Assembly (NCBI GenBank): GCA_011037195.1
Contig: JAAEAF010004286.1
Span: forward strand, 1 to 64,000
DNA: 64,000 nt
Source of the DNA: Triatoma infestans
Taxonomy: Eukaryota; Arthropoda; Insecta; Hemiptera; Reduviidae
Direction of reading: 5' to 3'
Shown: piece by piece, positions 1-8,541 of the stretch
How positions within the stretch are numbered: position 1 is the stretch's first letter
Layout of the letters: each line of letters starts with the position of its first letter
Program-made: the position numbers and the translations under genes
Notes under the pieces: generated by a model
What the model saw: the letters and a program-made list of their open reading frames with translations, nothing else
The model's database searches: none
What the model was told of the DNA's origin: nothing

Positions 1-78
1 GCATATCGTAACCTATTCTGTCAAGTCAAACATGTCGGAACTTGCATGTACCTCTCTTAGTTCGGCGTATTTTGCCTT
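1..78. repeat. Left arm of a perfect 78-bp inverted repeat
   Basis: Positions 1-78 are the exact reverse complement of 5312-5389. The arm begins at the window edge, so it may be longer. Its inner part (49-78) is also the outer end of the DJR-element inverted repeat. Confidence 0.85.
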
Positions 79-505
79 AAGCCTCTTCACCTCGTCAAGG
101 TGGAGGTACATCGAAGAGGTTATTATTTTTTTTTTTATTATTATTTTTTTTATTTTTTTTTTATGCAATATAAATATACGAAAAAGTAAACAAAAAATTA
201 TCTTCAATTTATGTACAAAAAATAGAAAACTTTGAAAATATAAATAAAAAATTGAACCTTCTAAACATAAAATTTATCTTCAAATTACATACAAAGTTCA
301 ATACAGTTTTCGTTTAGGGCAAAGAAAGAAAACATTTCAAAAGAATAATATTGTTTCTATGCTAAGAGAAATATTTTAAGTTGGATTGATTGGAAATCTA
401 ATTTTCTTTCATTTACACACTCAAGATTTAGGAGTGTTTCCACCTCGCCAGTGATCCAACATTCAGGGCTTAGGGGTGTTTTCACCTCGCCATTAGCCCA
501 ACATT
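49..505. repeat. Left inverted repeat of the DJR-capsid element
   Basis: Matches the reverse complement of about 5920-6247. The outermost 80 bases show only scattered substitutions. A homopolymer-rich T tract follows at 122-162. The inner part carries two copies of a motif reading GGCGAGGTGGAAACAC on the minus strand. The repeat ends at the 3' end of the neighbouring ORF (505-1014). Confidence 0.6.
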
Positions 506-1014
506 CATAACAAATCTCCAAAATCAGTCCAATTTAAATTTAGCCATGTACTTAAAGCCTCTGTTCGATACTCAGTACATTTCTCTTTAGAATTATTATG
601 CATAATGCAATGGCTGCCTTTCTCATCTATGATAAGTGCATCAATTTTTGGGCAACCAAAATCTTCCAAGTTTACTACAAAACATCTGTATAAATGTTGT
701 AATAGAAATCTTTTCTTTTCTAGACCCTTAACGAAAACAAATTTATATTTGCAATCAATAAACTTGAAAATATCTCTAATAAGTTCATATTCAACCTCCC
801 CATATTCCCATTTAATTTTATGATAGTAATTTTCTAGCCAGTAGTTTGTTCTTTTACTTTTATCATTTTGTTTATATTGTTTTGGTGGTTTAAATATCCA
901 ATGTCTTGACGACTTGAATGCATGATCAAAAAGAGAAAATTCTTTAATAATAAAACCTCCCAGGCTATCGACAAAGCACTGGAAGTCTGCTATCACTACA
1001 TCTGCCGAAGCCAT
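505..1014 (-). CDS. Conserved accessory ORF of DJR/Polinton-like element, function unknown
   Basis: A 169-residue open frame. The first true ATG is at 1014; an earlier GTG at 1023 is a weaker start. The protein is basic and aromatic, with W-rich stretches (HWIFKPP and TNYWLENYYHKIKWEYGE), and ends in a segment with several Cys/His residues (GCPKID..., HCIMHNNSKEKC) that could form a metal site. I recall similar ORFs next to double-jelly-roll genes in arthropod and cnidarian mobile elements, but I cannot assign a function. It is the most terminal gene on the left and stops at the inner edge of the inverted repeat. It is intact, unlike its neighbours. Confidence 0.5.
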   Translation of the reverse strand: MASADVVIADFQCFVDSLGGFIIKEFSLFDHAFKSSRHWIFKPPKQYKQNDKSKRTNYWLENYYHKIKWEYGEVEYELIRDIFKFIDCKYKFVFVKGLEKKRFLLQHLYRCFVVNLEDFGCPKIDALIIDEKGSHCIMHNNSKEKCTEYRTEALSTWLNLNWTDFGDLL

Positions 1015-1045
1015 ACTGAACACTAACCAAAAGTTTCTCCTCCTT

Positions 1046-2293
1046 TTATACCAAACGTCGAACTATACCTGTCAACGGGTTATACTCGACAACTCTATCG
1101 TGTATAATAAGACAAAAAGCTGTAGTCTGAGCCGGGAAATTTCTTTTAGATTCAAATTCTAACCTTACATCAACCGGCCCACTTTTGATCGATTCAGACT
1201 GTTTGGAACACTCAATAATAACCAATGGTGATTTCTCTTCAAAGTTTACTAAACAAGACAAAGGTTGTGTATATTCACCATAATATGATGTCTGGAAAGA
1301 AGTGTACATATGATAAAGCAGGGCATACCTATTGGACTCAAAATCAATATTCAAATCATCATACGGATAAGATTAACAATTTAAATAAAGTTGCACATTT
1401 GATAAGTTACAGTGTTCAAAATGGCTGGAATCTTTTTCAGAATTATTAGATCTATATGTTTGAAAAGCTAAGATTATATAGCGCGGTTTTTCCAACTGAC
1501 TTGTAGTTTTTACTGACCAAATATGTCGTTTAGTTGCCGGCAACAAAGGATAGTCGTAAAGTTCCCAATTTCTAAACCCAAGTGAAAATACCTTTTCTGA
1601 TTTTAGATGACGCATGAGAGCCAATCTCTGATGTTCATTTACTGTAACATAAGGTATCTTCCAGGAAACATTTAACAATTCAATTTTACATTTTTCCAAA
1701 ACTCTTTCCGGTTGACCGTCATTGGGCGATTGCCTAATAGTAATGTAAGAGTTTTCATCTTGTCTACTTCTAACAAGAATCAGCTCCTGCTTGACATTCA
1801 TTATAATTTTCTGATAATCTTCACAGAATCCCAGTAAAACGGAGAGAGGAACGCATAAATTAAATTCACCCCGTTCTGAAGTAATACTTAATGTATCCTT
1901 ATGAGGGTAACACCAACCCCAGTTTTCTAAGTATCGAGAACCGGACCTAAGTGAAACCAAATTTTTTAATGTACAAGCGATGCCTGGATTTCTAACACGA
2001 TCTATTTCAACTCCACTCAGCTCATATCGTATTTCATCAAATAAAAATGCAAATGAATTATTGGTTAATTTTGAAAAATGAGAAACTGTTGAACCATCTT
2101 CTTTTAAAAATTTGCCCTCAACATAGAGTATACTCTGACCGGGCAATGTGTACAAGTCCTGGTGTTGCATACTAATACGTATCTCATCACCTTGAAGAAG
2201 TTTTGATGAAGCATATGGATGATGAGAATGAAACTCTATCCCTTCAATTGAATTATCAAACGGGGTAGTTTCTTCTAAATCTAAGATTTCCAT
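1046..2293 (-). pseudogene. Double-jelly-roll capsid-like protein, interrupted by one stop codon
   Basis: The frame from ATG 2293 encodes 306 residues and stops at 1373-1375. The same frame then continues without a shift to 1046. The part after the stop (1046-1354) resembles the normal C-terminus of this family, so this is probably one gene with a single in-frame nonsense break. It matches the DJR-like proteins found in arthropod and cnidarian mobile elements, which are related to adintovirus/Polinton major capsid proteins. Visible hallmarks are the early FLFDEIRYEL segment, the central GWCYP loop and a late ELYDYPLLP segment. The gene overlaps the ORF upstream by 13 bases, as in a compact viral operon. 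Capsid-like identity is inferred from family resemblance, not from structure. Confidence 0.65.
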
Positions 2294-2442
2294 ATCGGAG
2301 ATAACACGTAATAACCGGCTGCTTGAAGAAAGCGAATATTACTCTTGGTTAACGATGTGCACTCGCCAACTGTCTTCACTGGAATGATACTTTTTCTCCC
2401 AGCCACCGCTGCTTTATATACTTTTCTGAGATACAATCCCAT
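2281..2442 (-). CDS. Small basic ORF (53 aa) overlapping the DJR capsid-like start
   Basis: The frame reads ATG at 2442 to TAG at 2281. It starts MGLYLRKVYKAAVAGRK and ends in a hydrophobic-aromatic tail. It overlaps the start of the capsid-like gene by 13 bases in another frame. The strong basic N-terminus and its position between protease and capsid recall small virion or packaging proteins of such elements, but no homology can be shown from the sequence alone. It is intact. Confidence 0.4.
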   Translation of the reverse strand: MGLYLRKVYKAAVAGRKSIIPVKTVGECTSLTKSNIRFLQAAGYYVLSPIWKS

Positions 2443-2489
2443 TGCTGCCTAGGAATCAAATGAATTCGTGACAACAGCGCAGTCTCTAT

Positions 2490-3170
2490 TTATAGTAAAT
2501 CCAGCAGGAACAGTAAACAAAGTTGTCCACAGTTGTTACTTCTGACACTTTGATATAGCTTCCGATTTGATGAAATTCGACAACCTTTCATATAGCGCAC
2601 AAGTTCACTAGGTGGTCTTGTTCCACTGCTGTCAAAAAATCGAACTAATTTTCCCATTTTCTTGTAACAAACCCAATGAGTTCCCTTACCATAGCTTGTG
2701 TCCAAATTAAAGATAGCACGCTCGTTTTTTTTCCATGGTTTTCGAGGGAGTTCATCCCTCATAAACACTCCTCTAAAACGCGGAATTTTATGTGCCTTTG
2801 CTAATCTGATTAAATCGAAATTACTTAATCTCATTCGTGGCAAAGATGATAGAATTTTTTTAGCATTATTGCTCAGCTTAGAAAGATGTCCTCCCATCCG
2901 CTTAGGAGTTGGGATGACCCGCTTCTTCACTCTAGCACGTCTCATGATGAAATGATTCTTTACTGGAATAACCCAGGCATATTTGGAGAAGCAATCTATT
3001 ACAGTGAGTAGATACTTGTACCTTTTATTAAGACGAGAGTATGGAATTAATTCAACCAAATCTGCTTGCCATAAGTCATCAATTCCTTTTAGAAGTACTG
3101 ATCTCCTCTTGAAAACTTTTCTAGCTGGTTTGTGCAGTTCATGCACGATCTGTTCCTTAACGGATGTCAT
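2490..3170 (-). pseudogene. Polinton-type integrase N-part fused by deletion to adenain-like cysteine protease
   Basis: The first 70 residues or so are retroviral-type integrase core of the Polinton kind. They include DDLWQADLVEL with the first catalytic Asp, then YLLTVIDCFSKYAWVIPVK. The frame then jumps into an adenain/Ulp1-like protease: GTHWVCY with the catalytic His region, FFDSSG with the Asp, and NNCGQLCLLFLL with the Gln/Cys region. In intact elements these are two separate genes, so an in-frame deletion has removed the rest of the integrase, including the later Asp and Glu. The junction is near residues 72-76 (about 2945-2955). The protease part keeps its His, Asp and Cys. A reading frame upstream (3180-3300) has stops and may be the lost 5' end of the integrase. 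Confidence 0.6.
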
Positions 3171-3430
3171 GATGAAATGAGAAAATCTTCTGGTGCACTA
3201 AGCTATTATGCCTCCTTTTCTAAGCTGAGTTTCAATTTGGAGAATTTCATCTTGTCCGCCAGCGCTATCAAGAAGCTATCTTAATCTATTTACTAGGATA
3301 TTTGGATCAGTAAAACCAGTGCCCGTCCTTACAGGAAAAAGCTTTGAAATCACATTTTTGTACTTTATATTCGATCTAAGCTGTAGAATTGGCCCTGTAG
3401 GACTATGATTTCTAGTATGACCCTTTTTTT

Positions 3431-3445
3431 CCTCTATGGGCGCCA
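3431..3445 (-). other. Possible primer-binding site of an LTR element
   Basis: The minus strand reads TGGCGCCCATAGAGG. TGGCGCC is the usual beginning of a tRNA-primed primer-binding site in LTR retroelements. It lies downstream of the Ty3/gypsy pol fragment in the transcriptional sense, so 3446-3780 may hold a decayed LTR. LTR ends were not identified, so this is tentative. Confidence 0.3.
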
Positions 3446-3780
3446 GGCAGTTTCACTGCCAGAGATAATTAAGTATCTTAGAAAACCAAAAAATTATAAA
3501 TTAACTTAAAATTAGTCCTACCTTTTTCGGGTCATAAAAAGCGGCCAATCCTCAGCTAGAACAGTGGAGAGTGGGGCAGGTTCTTAATTAACCACAAAGT
3601 AAATCTTCTATTAAACATTAACTATATTTAACAACTATTTAAAGGAACAAATAAGAAAGGTATAATTTACAATGAGTAGAGAACGGAAAAATATAGATAC
3701 ACACAGTGCCAAGCGAGAGAAGAGAGTGAGCCCCTCCCTTATTCTCGCTGGCTAGCTCACCGTTATAGGGCAAAGTCTGC

Positions 3781-5307
3781 TTACACCTCTCCTTCTTCGG
3801 GAGCGTGAGACCCCTCACGCGGCCAATCCTCACAAAACGGCTTGAGCTGAGAGGCGTGACTGAAACCAGCTGGGTTGCCATCCATCGTACTGAGATTGTA
3901 GGTGTTGGTAGACCTTTCTTCTACAATGCGGAACGGTCCCTCATACTTAGGGGCCAGTTTACGAGCGAATCCCCGCTCGCCAGAAGAAAGGGGATGAGCT
4001 TGTCTAAGGACTAAATCTCCTTCCTTAAATTTTGGATCACGCCTACGTAAGTTATAATAATGCGCCTGTCTGGCAGAGGCATTACATAATTTAGCCTCCA
4101 CTAACTTCCTAAATTCACCTAACCTAGCCATATGTTTGGACCATATACCTATGTCTGGAGGTTCGGATTTGTCACCCTGTTTACTCTGATTATAATGAGT
4201 CTGGGGAGGTAGTAGCTCACGGCCAAAATTAAGGTACGCTGGCGTTGATTCAGCTGAACTATGCCAGGAACTGTTTAAAGCAAACATTAGTTCGGGAAGA
4301 TATTGGTCCCACTTCTTGTGTTGTCCCTTGAGGTATGATGTGATGATAGTCTTGACTACTCGGTTGGTGCGTTCTACTGGGTTAGCTTGTGGCCAGTATG
4401 GAGGTGTCCGACTTAACTTGACCCCTAGACTATTCGCAAGAGTTTCCAGTAGTCGGTTGATAAAGGGAGTGCCATTATCCGTATGGAGTATGCGCGGTGT
4501 TCCCCATCGATATACTACAAACTGGCGGAAAGCTCGGCAGACGTTCTGTGCATTGGCCATTCGAAGAGGAATAATTTCTGCCCATTTAGTAAAGGTATCA
4601 ATAAAGATCAATAGAAATGAGTAGCCACTGGATGAACGAGGTAGCGGACCCATAATATCGGCGCCTACGATATCCCATGGTTTTGTGTAGGTCTTAGTGT
4701 TCATTTTCCCTTGAGGCAATCGTTGAATGGGCTTAACCAATTGGCATGTCTTGCAGCGCTTGATATACTTTGCAATGTCCTTGTACATACCAGGCCAGTA
4801 GTACAAGCGAGCTATTCTATGATGGGTCTTTTCGATTCCAAGATGTCCAGCATCTGGTCTATCATGATTTTCTTGCAGGATCTTAGGAACCTGGTCTTTG
4901 GGAATTACCAGCTTCCATGCCAGAGACTCATCTTCTTGAACACAGGAGTCATCCGGTAAAATGTGGTGATACAGATTGTTGCCTTCTATTTTCCAATCTG
5001 GTAAATCCTGTGGCTTTTCGCGCACTCTCTTCATTTTGGTTGTAAACCAAGGATCAGCGATTGGAACAGGCGACCCAACAACTAGAACTTCCACCTCGGG
5101 ATAAGTTTCATCTGGAGAGAGTCGAGAGGGAAAGTCAGGAACAGAGTGAGCGGAGCCTTTCCTGTATACAACGTCGAAATTGTAACCCTGTAATTCTAGC
5201 GCCCACCTCGCTAACCTTCCTGAGGGATTCTTAAGGTTAGCAAGCCATTTTAGGCTGGCATGGTGGGTAATGACTGTGAAGTGGTAGCCTTCTAGATATT
5301 GCCTGAA
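3781..5307 (-). CDS. Ty3/gypsy pol fragment: RNase H C-terminus and integrase
   Basis: The frame is open from the truncation near 5307 to the stop at 3781; the first ATG is internal at 5094. It opens with RNase H C-terminal sequence (YHFTVITHHASLKWL...GRLARWALELQ). It continues with the integrase zinc finger (H-x-H at HLGIEKTHH, CKTCQ) and the DDE core: Asp in GADIMGPL, Asp in HTDNGTPF and Glu in NPVERTNR. A C-terminal chromo/GPY-like region follows (YEGPFRIVEE). All catalytic residues are visible and there is no internal stop. The 5' part (gag, protease, RT) is missing. The break abuts the inverted copy of positions 1-78. It lies inside the DJR element in the same orientation and is probably a later insertion. 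Confidence 0.85.
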   Translation of the reverse strand, partial: FRQYLEGYHFTVITHHASLKWLANLKNPSGRLARWALELQGYNFDVVYRKGSAHSVPDFPSRLSPDETYPEVEVLVVGSPVPIADPWFTTKMKRVREKPQDLPDWKIEGNNLYHHILPDDSCVQEDESLAWKLVIPKDQVPKILQENHDRPDAGHLGIEKTHHRIARLYYWPGMYKDIAKYIKRCKTCQLVKPIQRLPQGKMNTKTYTKPWDIVGADIMGPLPRSSSGYSFLLIFIDTFTKWAEIIPLRMANAQNVCRAFRQFVVYRWGTPRILHTDNGTPFINRLLETLANSLGVKLSRTPPYWPQANPVERTNRVVKTIITSYLKGQHKKWDQYLPELMFALNSSWHSSAESTPAYLNFGRELLPPQTHYNQSKQGDKSEPPDIGIWSKHMARLGEFRKLVEAKLCNASARQAHYYNLRRRDPKFKEGDLVLRQAHPLSSGERGFARKLAPKYEGPFRIVEERSTNTYNLSTMDGNPAGFSHASQLKPFCEDWPREGSHAPEEGEV

Positions 5308-5311
5308 TTTT

Positions 5312-5389
5312 TAGGCAAAATACGCCGAACTAAGAGAGGTACATGCAAGTTCCGACATGTTTGACTTGACAGAATAGGTTACGATATGC
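5312..5389. repeat. Right arm of a perfect 78-bp inverted repeat
   Basis: Exact reverse complement of 1-78. It abuts the truncated gypsy frame on its left and leads into the promoter region of the plus-strand ORF on its right. The perfect match contrasts with the diverged 6177-6247 copy, so it is a recent duplication or conversion. Confidence 0.85.
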
Positions 5390-5557
5390 TGTTGGACAGG
5401 TTCTGGCATGCTTAGTTTAACAGGAAAACAAAATATAGGGTATCGATCATGTAGAGACAGGTTCTTTTTCATTTATGATGCAAGATTTGGGCGGGGAGGG
5501 GATGCAACTCTCAATTCTATTGGTTAGTTAAAGTGACATCATAGGGTGGGGAGAATA

Positions 5558-5596
5558 TCTATATAAAGGCGAAGCTCTACTGCTCTTCATTAGTTC
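5558..5596 (+). promoter_or_regulatory. TATA-box promoter of the small plus-strand ORF
   Basis: TATATAAAGG at about 5560-5569 is a strong TATA box. About 28 bases downstream is a TTCATTAG initiator-like sequence, and the ATG follows 30-40 bases later. Upstream sequence (5470-5550) is G-rich. The spacing is that of a standard Pol II promoter. Confidence 0.55.
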
Positions 5597-5628
5597 ATTA
5601 TTATAACTTGTGTTGTGCACATCTTAAG

Positions 5629-5913
5629 ATGGAATTCCAAAAAGTGCTGAGTGAGCTAAATGAGAAACGGACTTTTTGTCCTCTGACAGAACTTGTTGTT
5701 GGTGAGCCATACATTATTGTCCATCTTGAAAGGGTTAAAACCAAGTATGGAGATAGAACTGTAGCTTGTTTGGCGAAGCTGAAAATATTTTTACCGCAGC
5801 GATTTGAATTGTCATTGGAGTTTATCGACCGCTACAATAACGATGATACAGAATTTGTTTCATTAGTTTACTTGGGTATGAAGGAAAGACGACATGACTT
5901 ACGTTTCATTTAA
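5629..5913 (+). CDS. Conserved small ORF (94 aa) of DJR/Polinton-like element, function unknown
   Basis: ATG at 5629 lies in a good context (AAGATGG), about 60 bases after a TATA box. The start is preferred over the in-frame TTG further up. The protein has a middle segment (ERVKTKYGDRTVACL) that looks like strand-rich nucleic-acid-binding sequence, then FLPQRFELSLEFI and a C-terminal FVSLVYLGMKERRHDLRFI. I recall similar short proteins from arthropod DJR-type elements. An OB-fold-like single-strand DNA-binding role is possible but is only a guess. The frame is intact, and the gene is read towards the right inverted repeat. Confidence 0.5.
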   Translation: MEFQKVLSELNEKRTFCPLTELVVGEPYIIVHLERVKTKYGDRTVACLAKLKIFLPQRFELSLEFIDRYNNDDTEFVSLVYLGMKERRHDLRFI

Positions 5914-5919
5914 ATTGTG

Positions 5920-6247
5920 TTTTGAATATTCCACGTCAATGGCGTGGTGGAAACACCCTAAGCCCTAAATGAAGTCACTGGCGTGGTGGAAACACCCCCA
6001 AACTTTGAATGGCATGTCTGAACAATTTTTTTTTTTTTTGGTTTTATAATATTGTGGAAAGTTCTTTTATTTATTTTGAGAAAATTCTTTTAGTTTGTCA
6101 TTAAAGATTACTTCATTTTTTCTGTTTCAATTTCATTGTATTTGTAACTATTAAATAAAAAAAAAATAAAAAAAATAACCTCTTCGATGTACCTTTACCT
6201 TGACGCGGTGAAGAGGCTTAAGGCATAATGCCGAACTAAAAAAAGGT
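5920..6247. repeat. Right inverted repeat of the DJR-capsid element
   Basis: Inverted partner of 49-505. It contains two direct copies of GGCGTGGTGGAAACACCC (about 5941-5958 and 5982-5999), an A-rich tract (6156-6176) and the terminal stretch 6177-6247, which matches 49-130 reversed. It is shorter than the left copy, so internal indels have accumulated. It starts just after the stop of the plus-strand ORF at 5913. Confidence 0.6.
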
Positions 6248-6249
6248 AC

Positions 6250-7230
6250 AAATCTAATATTTCTCCAGGTTTGGACAATTGTAAGAAGAATATTGATATG
6301 AACAAGTTAAGGACATGTCCTGTTGCAAAATGTCTTTTATTCCTAGATTAAGTATAATTTTACTTCATATGTAAAACTGTAAATAATGTATGTAATACAT
6401 TAAATAAATAATACAATAACTGAAGTATGACTCACTATTTATTTTCCCATATTTTAACAAGAGTAAGAGGTAAGTTGATACGACATGTTGAGCGATGTGT
6501 GATGAGAATGACGTCACCTACCCTGTGTGTTAAGTGAAACGCGCACGGTGGAACTTGCAAAATGTTATTCATACTGGACAAGCTCAAAGTCCAATTTAAT
6601 AAATCAATACGATGAGATATATTTTTATATATATATATATGGACAAGTTAAAAGTCCACTTTAATAAGTGAATACATATGTTGAGGCATTTTCTGTTGCA
6701 AGTTTGTACAAATCAAGTATTTTGTTGATGTTTTAGCAAGAGTAAGAAATAAATTAAAATGAACAAGTTGAGACATGTCATGTTGCACGTTTGTACAAAT
6801 CTAGTATTTTATTATTTTCGATGTTTTAGCAAAAGTAAGAAATAAATTAAAATGAACATGCTGAGACATGTCATGTTGCACGGTATGACGCAATACGAAC
6901 AAATCTAGTATTTTTCCATGTTTTAGCGAGAATAGACACGCTATAACATGCTCAGTATAATACAATTAAGTTAGCAGTGGTGTGACGTCATGTTGAGACA
7001 TTTTATGTTGCAAGTTTGTACAAATCAAGTATTTTTTTGATGTTTTAAGCAAGAGTAAGAGATAAATTAAAATGAACAAGTTGAGATATGTCATGTTGCA
7101 TGGTATGACGCAATACGTACAAATCTAGTATTTTTTTTTTAAGTTTTGGCGAGAATATGAAATAGACAGGCTTTAACATGCTCAGTATAATAGAATTAAG
7201 TTTAGCAATGGAGTGACGTCATCAAATATG
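6250..7230. repeat. Imperfect tandem repeats with 90-100 bp units
   Basis: A unit containing the words GAGACATGTCATGTTGCA, GTACAAATCTAGTATTTT, GATGTTTTAGCAAGAGTAAG and AAATTAAAATGAACAAG recurs several times, most clearly at 6700-7140. A longer period of about 340 bp is visible because every other unit carries GGTATGACGCAATACG. Copies at 6250-6480 are more diverged. No ORF of note. Confidence 0.7.
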
Positions 7231-7650
7231 TTTTATTACGTGCCTGTAAGAACAAAAATGTCTGTTTCAGAAAAAAATTAGTTCGGTTATTTTCGGCAAT
7301 GTTCGGCCAGCACCTAGAAGGCAATTGCGCGTGCGCAGAATTGATGTAAATAAAGGCTCAAAATTTGGTTAGCTGTGGTGTGACGTCATACAGGGTAGTA
7401 CATTTATAACTCACCAGAATGGGCATTTGAGAAGACCTTAATGACGTCACATAGCCGCCATCTTGGTTTATAGAGTGGGGAAGTGGGCGTGGCCTAAAGG
7501 TGGTGGGAGTAAGAGGCGTGGCTTAGGAGCTAGTCGAAATCGCTGATTGGTTGATTTTAAGAAGTGGGGGAAAGGGGGCGTGGCTTAGGAGTTGGTCGAA
7601 ATCGCTGATTGGTCAGTTGCAGAGGGGTGGGGGTAAGTGGGCGTGGTCTA
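7210..7650. promoter_or_regulatory. GC-rich block dense in promoter-type motifs (CRE, NRF1, YY1, GC box, CCAAT)
   Basis: Perfect CRE palindromes TGACGTCA occur at 7214-7221, 7381-7388 and 7442-7449, with two more upstream at 6509-6516 and 6983-6990. An NRF1-like TGCGCGTGCGCA is at 7326-7337 and a YY1-like GCCGCCATCTTGG at 7454-7466. GC/KLF boxes (GGGCGTGGC) lie near 7485, 7514, 7575 and 7638. Inverted CCAAT boxes (GATTGG) are near 7545 and 7607. Part of this is a tandem unit of about 60-70 bp around 7510-7640. No coding exon was recognised downstream, so it may be the promoter of a repeat or of a noncoding transcript. Confidence 0.5.
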
Positions 7651-8234
7651 AGAGCTAAGTTCTACTATGTCAAGTCGTCGTCCTTTGTGGCCAGAGTGTA
7701 TTAGTTTCATCGTGGTCGGTATGTCATCGGGTTTGTGTTTGTTAGTTTTTAGGTGATTGGCGTAATTTGAGTCAACTTTGCTGTATACATGCTTGCGAGC
7801 ATGTGAGGGTTGCGTGAAAAAGAGAAAGAATGACTGGCATTTCTTAATTCTTTGGAACTGGAAAACTTAACTTAATTATATAAAAAATCGTTCAGTTTTA
7901 AACGAATGAATGAATTTAAAATGTTAGTTTAATCGTTGTTTAATTTCATTTAGATTTATTTTGTGTATCTTATTTTTATTTTTTGTATATTCGTAATATT
8001 TTGGTTAGTTAATTGTGAAATAAGTCTCCCTCCAACAACAGAGTTTAAAGATTAGACCCCCGCGTCCACTGTAAGAAAAGAATTTGCCCTTTAACAACCC
8101 GAACACGTGTTTTCCCACCCATCTGGCCACATCCCTTTACCTAGTTTAAGAGTTTAGTATTTTAAACATACACCTCAGTTAGTGTGAAACTAAGTCTCTG
8201 TACGAGTCTGTGTTGGCACACTGTCTGAAAAGCG

Positions 8235-8272
8235 CATCCTGAAGATGGGCGAACGCCCGAAACCGGTCGATG
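8235..8272 (+). ncRNA. Hammerhead ribozyme motif, family A (single copy)
   Basis: The core is complete. The stem I 5' strand is CATC (8235-8238), followed by CTGAAGA (8239-8245), a stem II hairpin GGGC-GAAC-GCCC (8247-8258) and GAAAC (8259-8263). A palindromic minimal stem III ACCGGT then gives a GTC cleavage triplet ending at 8268, and the stem I 3' strand is GATG (8269-8272). This is the type-I layout with a tiny stem III seen in Penelope-like elements and retrozymes, which is thought to act as a dimer. It sits in a repeat unit of about 8173-8312 that ends in GAAAATGTCTGA. Confidence 0.75.
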
Positions 8273-8541
8273 ACCACAAAATGAAGCAGGCTACCGCGGA
8301 AAATGTCTGATTTTATTTCTTATATTGAACGACATGTCACAACACAATTATATACATACTACACACATATATACACAACATTATTATAATATATAATTGT
8401 CCGTGGCTAGTTCGTGTTCTTCCACTGATCAATACTCTGTCCTTGAGACTTATTAATAGTTAGAGCAAATGCTAAAACTATAAGGAATTGTGGTCAGTGT
8501 AGAACAAATGTTCTACATGTTCTATTGGTATCACCTGTTTC

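Larger units (their letters stand above)
49..6247. mobile_element. Degenerate DJR-capsid/Polinton-like DNA element with inverted ends
   Basis: The two ends are imperfect inverted repeats. The outer part (about 49-130 and 6170-6247) is nearly identical after reverse complementing. It is followed inward by a T-run or A-run, and then by subterminal repeats at about 430-500 and 5940-6000. Between the ends are, on the minus strand, an integrase N-terminus joined to an adenain-like protease, a 53-residue ORF, a double-jelly-roll capsid-like gene and a conserved small ORF. On the plus strand there is one small ORF. This gene set is that of Polinton/Maverick or adintovirus-like elements, but no DNA polymerase B is present, so the copy is internally deleted. 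A Ty3/gypsy fragment sits at about 3430-5310. The exact outer boundary is uncertain because similarity on the left continues to the window edge. Confidence 0.6.

Noticed and set aside
6700..7140. CRISPR array
   Set aside because: Units are long, imperfect and contiguous with no unique spacers; eukaryotic tandem repeats.
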